The translations under genes and the position numbers were made by a program. Positions 1 through 5,261 of a stretch of DNA of 6,116 nucleotides are shown here, piece by piece; the stretch's first letter is position 1; each line of letters starts with the position of its first letter. A model generated the notes under the pieces. The model made no database searches. It saw only the letters and a list, made by a program, of their open reading frames with translations, and was not told the origin of the DNA. This stretch comes from Acidobacteriota bacterium. GTDB lineage: Bacteria > Acidobacteriota > Blastocatellia > Pyrinomonadales > Pyrinomonadaceae. Location of the stretch: the NCBI GenBank assembly GCA_003222935.1, contig QHXL01000173.1:4822-10937 (forward strand), read 5' to 3'.

Positions 1-413
1 ACTGAACGGTCACTATCATTCTTTAACGACACGAGGAATTGAGCGTCGAAAGCGTCGTCCCAACGGTTCTTCTGCTTCAATTTGTTAATCAACGATTCAA
101 GCTGGTTCTTAATGGTCACGAGCTCGGCTTTCCTCTTGTCCGCGTCTTCCCTGAAGCTACCCGGATCGCGCGGCGAGAGGATGCTCTTCGCTCTTAGCTC
201 TTCGCCGCGTTTGAAAAATTTCACCTGGACGTCGATCAACGACACGAACTGTTTAGCTTCGTTGTCGATACCGAGCGCTCGAAAATCAAGCTTCTCGTTG
301 ACGTTGATGTTTCGTTCCTGAGCGTTGGTCTTAGACGTCAGCGTAAAGTGGGGAGCACTTGCAAACGCAAGAACCAGGACCATCGAAAAAATTCGGAAAA
401 CATATGGCTTCAT
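1..413 (-). CDS. Secreted coiled-coil protein of unknown function, paralogue 1 (C-terminus beyond window)
   Basis: I do not recognise a named family. The reading frame is open from an ATG at 413-411 to the left edge, giving 137 complete codons; the C-terminus lies outside the window. Residues 1-31 form a signal peptide: basic start, hydrophobic run FSMVLVLAFASA, and likely signal peptidase I cleavage after NA at residue 31, before Q32. From Q32 the protein matches the next gene upstream (461-1180) at 83 of 107 residues without gaps, and the signal peptides share the pattern LAFxxAPHxTL. The mature part is hydrophilic, with a helical, coiled-coil-like stretch around LVTIKNQLESLINKLKQKN. The start is fixed by the paralogue alignment and a strong ribosome binding site. 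It is probably last or later in a minus-strand operon, 47 bases after its paralogue. Export is well supported; the function is unknown. Confidence 0.85.
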   Translation of the reverse strand, partial: MKPYVFRIFSMVLVLAFASAPHFTLTSKTNAQERNINVNEKLDFRALGIDNEAKQFVSLIDVQVKFFKRGEELRAKSILSPRDPGSFREDADKRKAELVTIKNQLESLINKLKQKNRWDDAFDAQFLVSLKNDSDRS

Positions 414-423
414 GATCACCTCC
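414..423 (-). promoter_or_regulatory. Extended Shine-Dalgarno site of paralogue 1
   Basis: Read on the minus strand the bases are GGAGGTGATC, placed directly before the ATG at 413. All ten bases are complementary to the canonical 3' end of bacterial 16S rRNA (GATCACCTCC), far longer than the usual 4-6 base match. The core GGAGG sits 5 bases from the start codon. It fixes the start of this gene and suggests strong translation. The upstream paralogue has only GGAG at the equivalent place. Confidence 0.8.
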
Positions 424-460
424 AAAGACTGCACCGTTTAATTGATTCGTATTTGCCTCA

Positions 461-1180
461 TCAACCGCAATCAATGTGGCCACACCCTTTATCGTTGTAG
501 CGTTTAGCGATCGCGCAGGCCACGCTATGTGTCGATGCTGTAAGAGACGCAACGAGGTAATAGGCAAAGAGGACATTGCAACCTGCTTTGCCGTACGGTG
601 GGCTAGCGTGAGCAGCGAAGACTCTATCTCGGCGGTTTCGCAGAGCACCCGTTTGCCTGCTTTTCACCTGTCGAACTTCATCGTCAATGTCCTCTTGTAC
701 AAGTCCCACGTCATCTACTGCTGCCTGTAACACTTTGCGCGCACCGCCGGCCTGGCTTAACACCGACCGATCGCTGCTGCTTTTGAGCGACGCCAGGAAC
801 TGAGCATCTAAAGTCTCATCCCACAGGTTCTTCTGTTTCAGTTTGTTGATGAGAGATTGAAATTGGTTTTTTAGAGTTACCAGGTCGGCTTTCCGCTTGT
901 CTGCTTCTTCACTGAAACTGGCTGGATCACGTGGCGAGAGAATGCTCTTCTCTCGCAACTCTGCCCCGCGCTTGAAAAACTTCACCTGGAGGTCACTTAA
1001 CGAAACGATCTGACGCGTTTCGTTGTCGATACCGAGCGCGTGAAAATCGAGGAGCTCGTTGACGTTGATGTTTCGATTCTGTGCTAGAGCTGGTCCAGGC
1101 AGGGTCGAGTGTGGCGCTAAAGTAAACGCGAGTAGTAGGACTAGCGTAAGAAGACGAGAAATAGTTTTATTTTTCTTCAT
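461..1180 (-). CDS. Secreted coiled-coil protein of unknown function, paralogue 2
   Basis: This 239-residue protein has no recognised named family. I place the start at the ATG at 1180-1178 (MKKNKT), not at the in-frame ATG at 1246, because GGAG lies 6 bases upstream, a signal peptide begins there, and it aligns with the start of paralogue 1. The upstream ATG would add 22 residues and overlap the previous stop codon. Residues 1-33 are a signal peptide with LLTLVLLLAFTLA and cleavage after ALA, before Q34. The mature part is charged and helical, with a coiled-coil-like stretch around LVTLKNQFQSLINKLKQKN. The last 40 residues differ in character: four cysteines (about C201, C222, C233, C238) and the hydrophobic run VLFAYYLVASL. 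C201 falls near C200 of paralogue 3. The extra cysteines could form disulphides outside the cytoplasm; a late frameshift is a less likely explanation. It is flanked by paralogues at 47 and 62 bases, implying co-transcription. Confidence 0.85.
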   Translation of the reverse strand: MKKNKTISRLLTLVLLLAFTLAPHSTLPGPALAQNRNINVNELLDFHALGIDNETRQIVSLSDLQVKFFKRGAELREKSILSPRDPASFSEEADKRKADLVTLKNQFQSLINKLKQKNLWDETLDAQFLASLKSSSDRSVLSQAGGARKVLQAAVDDVGLVQEDIDDEVRQVKSRQTGALRNRRDRVFAAHASPPYGKAGCNVLFAYYLVASLTASTHSVACAIAKRYNDKGCGHIDCG

Positions 1181-1242
1181 AGCAATCTCCAAAAAACTAA
1201 TTTGAATGTCGAGGGAATCTGCGAGTGCCAATTCCGTAATCC

Positions 1243-1956
1243 TCACCAGGGGACTATCCGGCCGGGGTTACAATTCGCAAACACGTTGTTGAGTGTGTCT
1301 TTGCTGGGAAACCCGCCGAGCTTGATAGTGACATTCACCCGGATTGTTCCGGTCCTGCATTGCAAGCCCGACAAGAGAAACGGGGTCGGGGCCTCATAAC
1401 CTGCCCGAACAATGTCGAAGTCAGAGCCTTCGCTCTGCCGGCTCGCTAGCCTCTTGCGTAGGTTATCCAGCGGTAACTTGATGTCGGTACTGTAGGTGGT
1501 GAGATTGTTGGAAGATTCCTCCAACAGGTGCTTAAAGCTCGACTCCAACAGGAATGATCTCTGGCTTGTGTCCGTGATCTTTGCCGCGATGCTTGTGTCG
1601 AGGTCTTCCCATTCGTTTGCCGCTTTCAGCTTTCTTACTATTTCACGAACGCTGTTTTGTACGACTGTTAGGCGACCCTTAAGGTCGTCAGCCTTGCGCT
1701 GAAGCGGATCGAGATCGGCACTCACGAAGGCCGTTCGTTTGCTGACCTCGGCAACTTGTTTATCGTAAGTAACCAGGTCGTCGAAGTACTTTGCTAGAAC
1801 TCGCTCTTCGTTTGCGAGGTCCGCACCCGGGAACGTATTGAGGGAAGGGGATGGAGAATTCGTTGCGGTTGATGAGCGGATAGCTGAGATAGGAACTATT
1901 GCCAACACAGCGAGCACCACCGTCAATCTGAAGTAACTCGATCTTGCACTAGTCAT
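1243..1956 (-). CDS. Secreted coiled-coil protein of unknown function, paralogue 3 (divergent)
   Basis: This 237-residue protein starts at the ATG at 1956, with AAGGAG four bases upstream on the minus strand. Residues 1 to about 31 look like a signal peptide (FRLTVVLAVLAIVPISA), although the cleavage site is unclear. The central part is hydrophilic and helical. It is a distant relative of the other two: QRKADDLK, a KLK motif followed by W, and an SQRSFLL segment line up with KRKADLVTLK, KLKQKNLW and SDRSVLS in paralogue 2, and both have an SRQ further on. The C-terminal 40 residues look beta-rich (TGTIRVNVTIKLGGF) between C200 and C229, which could form a disulphide if the protein is exported. 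It is probably the first gene of the three-gene set, 62 bases before paralogue 2. Function is unknown; a periplasmic or surface role is inferred from export only. Confidence 0.85.
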   Translation of the reverse strand: MTSARSSYFRLTVVLAVLAIVPISAIRSSTATNSPSPSLNTFPGADLANEERVLAKYFDDLVTYDKQVAEVSKRTAFVSADLDPLQRKADDLKGRLTVVQNSVREIVRKLKAANEWEDLDTSIAAKITDTSQRSFLLESSFKHLLEESSNNLTTYSTDIKLPLDNLRKRLASRQSEGSDFDIVRAGYEAPTPFLLSGLQCRTGTIRVNVTIKLGGFPSKDTLNNVFANCNPGRIVPW

Positions 1957-1976
1957 GTGTCTCCTTCGTAATTGAG

Positions 1977-1995
1977 TCCGACAAAATCAGTCGGA
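1977..1995 (-). promoter_or_regulatory. Small inverted repeat upstream of paralogue 3
   Basis: Perfect 6-bp arms TCCGAC and GTCGGA are separated by 7 bases. The repeat lies 10 bases upstream of the AAGGAG ribosome binding site of the gene starting at 1956. It could be a weak leader hairpin or an operator. It is short enough to arise by chance, and I see no convincing -35/-10 pair beside it. Confidence 0.2.
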
Positions 1996-2028
1996 TAACC
2001 AAATAAAGTCGCGCATCGATTCACATCC

Positions 2029-2052
2029 AGTGGGCACGCCTCGGTGCCCACT
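2029..2052 (-). terminator. 9-bp GC-rich hairpin between the Ig-like gene and the paralogue trio
   Basis: A perfect stem AGTGGGCAC/GTGCCCACT with a six-base loop begins 41 bases after the stop of the minus-strand gene at 2094-2567. The position suits a terminator, but no U-run follows on the minus strand (the next bases are GGATGTG), so a classical intrinsic terminator is doubtful. It may be a partial terminator, an RNA-processing or stability hairpin inside a longer operon, or a Rho-linked structure. The rest of the 137-base gap (1957-2093) shows no other clear signal apart from the small repeat at 1977-1995. Confidence 0.4.
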
Positions 2053-2093
2053 AGCATTTGGGTAGCAGCGGAAAACCCGATGCCAACGTTTGC

Positions 2094-2567
2094 TTAGAGC
2101 CCGCTCAGAACTTTTTCAGCCTTTGTGGCAACCAGGTTGGCGGTGACTATGGCTTTGACCGATTTGATCTCATCAGTAAGAGCGCCTATTCCGGCCTCGG
2201 TGAACTCAGCGTTTACGCTAGTCGCCGTGGCTGACGCGTCAATCTTCCGATTGCTTTTGCGACCCGTACGGTGAGTGACTTCGATCCACACGTCGAAGTT
2301 CTGGACCTTGACACAACTGTCAGCGCCTGACGGCGGGGTAAAAGTCCAATTCACGGTAATCTTCTCGGCCTGGCCCAGGGCAACGCTTTGAGTTTGGATA
2401 TTGTTGATGGTGACGGCTGAACAACTCCCCTGTGGCTCAACTACGGCGGTCGCAGCCTGAGTCTTTGCAGTGTTGGTCAATAACGACAGACCGCCGACAA
2501 GAACTGCCAGGCCGAATGCCAGGGTAAAGGCCAAGGTAAAGGGGGTAACTTTCTTCAGACTTTTCAT
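2094..2567 (-). CDS. Small secreted protein with a predicted Ig-like beta domain
   Basis: This 157-residue protein has no recognised named family. The start ATG at 2567 has AGGAG eight bases upstream. Residues 1-38 are a long signal peptide: basic MKSLKK, hydrophobic FTLAFTLAFGLAVLVGGLSLL, and likely cleavage after TQA at residue 38. The mature chain is about 119 residues and alternates in the manner of beta strands: SVTIN-like and KITVNWTF segments, then FDVWIEVTH, and a late VKAIVTANLV strand. Two cysteines, C49 and C85, lie in the mature part and could form one disulphide. The WTFTPPSG turn and strand spacing suggest an Ig or fibronectin-III type fold, inferred by eye. It could be a surface or periplasmic binding module, but no ligand can be named. 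It is divergent from the membrane protein gene at 3085, with 517 bases between them, and lies upstream of the secreted trio, possibly co-transcribed. Confidence 0.82.
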   Translation of the reverse strand: MKSLKKVTPFTLAFTLAFGLAVLVGGLSLLTNTAKTQAATAVVEPQGSCSAVTINNIQTQSVALGQAEKITVNWTFTPPSGADSCVKVQNFDVWIEVTHRTGRKSNRKIDASATATSVNAEFTEAGIGALTDEIKSVKAIVTANLVATKAEKVLSGL

Positions 2568-2631
2568 TTCAATTTCTCCTTCAGGTTAAAAATTATTTAG
2601 GGCGACCTCCGAGGAGATCGTTTTGCACGAT

Positions 2632-2651
2632 CGATTCATGGCGATTCATGG
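2632..2651. repeat. Tandem 10-mer, two perfect copies
   Basis: CGATTCATGG occurs twice in a row, followed by a poor third copy (CGAATGCAGG, 6 of 10 matches) at 2652-2661. It lies in the upstream region of the Ig-like gene, about 65 bases before its start. It could be a paired binding site on one helix face, since the period is near 10 bp, or a chance duplication. Confidence 0.5.
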
Positions 2652-2765
2652 CGAATGCAGGCCGCACTTTAAGCGTGACTAAAACGGTATGACGTGTCAT
2701 TTCCAGAATTCCGAAAATGCCACGGTCGCATCGGGCTGTTTTGCTGATGATGGTTTTTGTGGAGG

Positions 2766-2791
2766 ATTGACTGGACTGGCCTTCAGTCAAT
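2766..2791. promoter_or_regulatory. Operator-like dyad overlapping a possible -35 box
   Basis: Perfect 8-bp arms ATTGACTG and CAGTCAAT flank a 10-base spacer. The left arm contains TTGACT (2767-2772), a good -35-like hexamer, and AATTAA starts 17 bases later, giving a weak sigma-70-type promoter reading toward the gene at 3085. Because of the symmetry the right arm also carries TTGACT on the other strand, but no good -10 follows it. Arm length and spacing suit a dimeric repressor site; no regulator is encoded in the window. Confidence 0.35.
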
Positions 2792-2808
2792 TAAAACGAA
2801 ACGTTTTA
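2792..2808. promoter_or_regulatory. Second operator-like dyad abutting the first
   Basis: Perfect 7-bp arms TAAAACG and CGTTTTA flank the triplet AAA. The dyad begins at the base immediately after the previous dyad ends, so the two form a continuous 43-bp symmetric block near the middle of the divergent region. It resembles a transcription-factor site more than a terminator, because the stem is AT-rich. Confidence 0.35.
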
Positions 2809-2854
2809 TGGACCAGATAGATTTTCACAAAAGTATCCGGTGCATTGATGTCCC

Positions 2855-2979
2855 TCTCATTCACACCGTGGCTTTAGCCCGGTGCTTGAGGGCCATCACG
2901 GTTATCCGAAACCGTTTAACGGTTTCTGTTATTGGACGGTGCAGACTATCACCGGGCTAAAGCCGCGGTGTGACTGAGA
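2855..2979. repeat. 125-bp concentric imperfect palindrome, REPIN or MITE-like
   Basis: Outer arms 2855-2884 and 2950-2979 are each 30 bases and are complementary at 28 of 30 positions. The core of each arm carries GGCTTTAGCCCGGTG or its complement. An inner perfect palindrome, GAAACCGTT-T-AACGGTTTC, spans 2908-2926. Both have exactly the same centre, position 2917. The 23-base segments between them pair only weakly (9 of 23). The layout fits two inverted REP sequences (REPIN) or a small non-autonomous mobile element; I recall GGCTAAAGCC-type palindromes as common between genes in Acidobacteriota but could not check. No target-site duplication was evident. In RNA it would form a long hairpin in the leader of the gene at 3085. 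Confidence 0.7.
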
Positions 2980-3084
2980 CAAGACAACTCAACCAGGCAT
3001 TTTGTGCAAAGCTGTCCGAGTCGGCACAATAGCCACTTGTAGACTGGCAGTGCGGTCTAACAAAGGTAAAAAAGAATCAGGACC

Positions 3085-5157
3085 ATGCTCAGAACTTCAC
3101 CTGATGAATTACCCAACCGGGCCTTTCAGCTGGCTTATTTTCTGCATCGTGAGCGGAAGACGGCGGCTGAGATCGCGAGCCGCGCGCTGAACAAGTTGCA
3201 GTTGGCTGCCACCGCGCAGGGTAAACGGCTGTACTATCGCCTCACAGGACGTTCTGACACGCGCAAAGCACGGAGCAAGGTTTCGATGGGAGAACCACAC
3301 CTGCTTCAGCGTCTTGTTTACGTAGAATCTGAAGAATATGAACGCAAGAAAGAATTAGCCGCACTGAATTCTCAATCCGCGAATGGTGTAATACCCGCCC
3401 GCCACTCAGACCTGGTCGTCTACTTCATCAAGCACATGGTGCGCATCACTGCCAGGCGCAATTCGTTCTATGTAACGTTGGGCTTGAGTCGTTTGCTTTA
3501 CAACTACTCAACTCCGGAGACCATGGAGCTGTACAACCTGATCATTCAGGATCCAGACCGGGTGCATGATGATTATTACTATCGCTCGCGAAAAGGGGTC
3601 CTGCTGAAAGAACTAAAGGAGCGCTTCGGAGAACTGTTGGAAGTTTCAAAAGGCGTTCGAGGCGAACAACGTTGGCGAGCAAGCGACAACGGACAACGAC
3701 ATCATGCGCTTGTGGCCGAGTGCCTGCGGTGGTTTACGCCCTGGGCAACGCCGTGTGTAGTGCCGGAGCGGTTTGATCCACTCAATGACCCGATCAAGCC
3801 GCTTAATTTTGAAGGTCGGCAGCCGGACGAGGAACATGAGGTCGAAGTGAATCGAATACATGCCGCGCTACATCCCGAATGCTTTGTCCGCCTCACTGCG
3901 GCCAATCGCCTAGCGCCGCCTGCCGAGCGGTTGGAGTTGCCGAGATTCTTTCTGGGCGATGTTGAAGGGGATAGTGATGACGGTGAAGACGATTCGCGGA
4001 CGCCGCCAAATCTTTCAAAGGACGAGTTGAAACTCATCAACGATTTACTGGCCCAGGAGGCGATGCGGCGGAAGAGTGCTTCAACCGGTTTTCTGCGGGT
4101 GCTGGTGGATGGAGTTCAACGGGCAGAGATTAACGTTGAGCGAGCAGCCCTGGCCCAGTTTCACGTCGATGAGGATGCAGAGCTAATCGAAGTTTACGGC
4201 TCAGATCAGCGAGGCGCTTTGCTGTTGGCAACTCACCTGTTGAATCTGAATGGTCCGAGAACCCAAAGCCTCGCAATTAACACCGAAGGTGGCCAACGAA
4301 TATCGTTCAGCGTCAACGTGCTTCAAGACGAAGATGGACCGACTGGTGCACAGGTCGCTGTGCGGTTCAAAGAGACAGCTCCTGCGCGCGTCGCTGTCTC
4401 GGGCATGAAGGATCTTTGGAATTCGGTATTCGGCGCTCAACAGCACTCCTTTGCCTGGTGGAAACCCGTCGCGGCGTTCGTGGTGCTGGCGCTCTTATTC
4501 GCCGGCGCCTGGTGGGTCGTGACGAATCGACAGCATAAGGAAGAGGTTGTGCGAGTCGCGCCAACTCCACCTTCGCCTGTAGTCCCCAATCAAGCACCGG
4601 TCCAATCGCCGGCTTCCACACCCGAGAAGCCGACGCACAATGGGCCTCAAGTAGCACCATCACCGTTATTAGCGAAGCGAGACCCTGCACCACGCGAACG
4701 CGATGAGGCTTTCGTCGAACGTAGTCTGTTGCCTGGCACCGGGACGAACACGGAACCGGATGAGGTGGCCACGCGAGGGGTTTGGAATCGAGAGTTGATG
4801 GGTAAACCGCTAAACGAGGTCGGCAAAGTGTACATTCAGGTACTGACGAATAACGCTTCTACCAGTGAATTACAGACCGAATTACAAGCTCGTTTGGCTG
4901 ATGGGAAAGTCAGGAGTACGCCCCTGGACCAGGCAGATGCAGCTCTCAAAATTTCTGTGCGGAAAGCAACTGTTAGTGCCGAGGACACGCGTGTGATTGT
5001 TACCGTGCGGGCAGTTAGTGCGAACGGCTATGTCGTCTGGCCCGACACGCGACGCAGTTCAAGCTGGCGGTACGTTGGCAACCCCCGTTTTGTAGCAGAT
5101 CAGATCGTGAACGATCTGACCAGGGCCATCGAAGCTGCGAGGGCGAAAGGTCACTAA
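3085..5157 (+). CDS. Large single-pass membrane protein of unknown function
   Basis: This 690-residue protein belongs to no named family I can identify, though its N-terminus resembles unnamed proteins I recall from Blastocatellia. Residues 1-290 form a mainly helical, hydrophilic domain with no signal peptide, rich in aromatic and basic residues (for example HLLQRLVYVESEEYERKKE, residues in the 70s to 90s, and DDYYYRSRKGVLLKELKERFG). Residues 292-303 are an acidic linker. Residues 336-432 look beta-rich. Residues 461-479 are one membrane helix bounded by WWK and WWVVTNR. Residues 487-545 are a proline-rich linker. Residues 580-687 look alpha/beta (KVYIQVLTNN, ADAALKISV, YVVWP at 649-653, YVG at 663-665, then a helix). 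Topology is probably N-terminus inside, C-terminus outside. ATG at 3085 is the first start after an in-frame stop at 3067-3069; the ribosome binding site is weak (AGGA only 2 bases away). The large cytoplasmic part might sense or scaffold, but this is speculation. Confidence 0.9.
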   Translation: MLRTSPDELPNRAFQLAYFLHRERKTAAEIASRALNKLQLAATAQGKRLYYRLTGRSDTRKARSKVSMGEPHLLQRLVYVESEEYERKKELAALNSQSANGVIPARHSDLVVYFIKHMVRITARRNSFYVTLGLSRLLYNYSTPETMELYNLIIQDPDRVHDDYYYRSRKGVLLKELKERFGELLEVSKGVRGEQRWRASDNGQRHHALVAECLRWFTPWATPCVVPERFDPLNDPIKPLNFEGRQPDEEHEVEVNRIHAALHPECFVRLTAANRLAPPAERLELPRFFLGDVEGDSDDGEDDSRTPPNLSKDELKLINDLLAQEAMRRKSASTGFLRVLVDGVQRAEINVERAALAQFHVDEDAELIEVYGSDQRGALLLATHLLNLNGPRTQSLAINTEGGQRISFSVNVLQDEDGPTGAQVAVRFKETAPARVAVSGMKDLWNSVFGAQQHSFAWWKPVAAFVVLALLFAGAWWVVTNRQHKEEVVRVAPTPPSPVVPNQAPVQSPASTPEKPTHNGPQVAPSPLLAKRDPAPRERDEAFVERSLLPGTGTNTEPDEVATRGVWNRELMGKPLNEVGKVYIQVLTNNASTSELQTELQARLADGKVRSTPLDQADAALKISVRKATVSAEDTRVIVTVRAVSANGYVVWPDTRRSSSWRYVGNPRFVADQIVNDLTRAIEAARAKGH

Positions 5158-5216
5158 GTGGCGTGAGAGTCAGTACCGAAACGCGGTAGCGTCGGGTGCG
5201 TCTGTAAAGTATACCC

Positions 5217-5261
5217 AAAAAAAAAGCGGCCGCGGACCAACCTCATCATGGTCCAAAGCGG
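5217..5261 (-). terminator. Intrinsic terminator of the DUF4214 gene, overlapping its stop codon
   Basis: On the minus strand GGACCA and TGGTCC pair around a nine-base loop containing the TGA stop region (plus-strand arms 5234-5239 and 5249-5254). The stem can be lengthened by CCGC/GCGG (5258-5261 with 5230-5233) across a three-base bulge. After a further four bases, CCGC, come nine U residues (5217-5225). This fits a Rho-independent terminator for the minus-strand gene. The opposing plus-strand gene ends at 5157; only a weak stem near 5176-5195 with no U-run was seen for it. Confidence 0.6.

Larger units (their letters stand above)
2568..3084. other. Divergent intergenic region with repeats and operator-like dyads
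   Basis: This 517-base stretch separates the Ig-like gene (minus) from the 690-residue membrane protein gene (plus), so promoters for both should be here. It contains the ribosome binding site of the minus gene (2576-2580), a tandem 10-mer, two adjacent dyads and a 125-bp palindrome, listed separately. Short open frames in it lack ribosome binding sites, start with GTG or TTG, or cross the palindrome, and I do not consider them genes. A weak 6-bp inverted repeat TTGTGC/GCACAA (3002-3007 and 3024-3029) lies about 55 bases before the plus-strand gene. No tRNA or riboswitch was recognised. Confidence 0.75.

Noticed and set aside
82..321. 79-codon plus-strand frame
   Set aside because: Antisense shadow of paralogue 1, whose frame is confirmed by 78% identity to its neighbour.
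331..648. 105-codon minus-strand frame between paralogues 1 and 2
   Set aside because: It overlaps both supported genes in another frame, shows no similarity to the family ends and has no signal or domain.
1181..1246. Upstream in-frame ATG extending paralogue 2 by 22 residues
   Set aside because: It lies over the previous gene's stop, would bury the signal peptide, and the internal ATG at 1180 has GGAG at the right distance and matches the paralogue.
2593..2790. 65-codon minus-strand frame in the divergent region
   Set aside because: TTG start with no ribosome binding site, and it runs across the tandem 10-mer and into the dyad; the composition is not protein-like.
2757..2960. 67-codon plus-strand frame
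   Set aside because: GTG start without a ribosome binding site; most of it is translation of the palindromic element.
3002..3190. 62-codon plus-strand frame before the membrane protein
   Set aside because: TTG start, no ribosome binding site, and a 106-base overlap with the supported gene in another frame.
3702..4693. Several minus-strand frames of 70-112 codons inside the membrane protein gene
   Set aside because: They are antisense shadows of a continuous 690-codon frame and have arginine- and serine-rich compositions typical of such shadows.
5226..5233. GCGGCCGC, a NotI-type site beside an A-run, as possible vector or linker sequence
   Set aside because: The flanking bases form part of a plausible terminator stem and both neighbouring genes look native; one 8-base site is not evidence of cloning.
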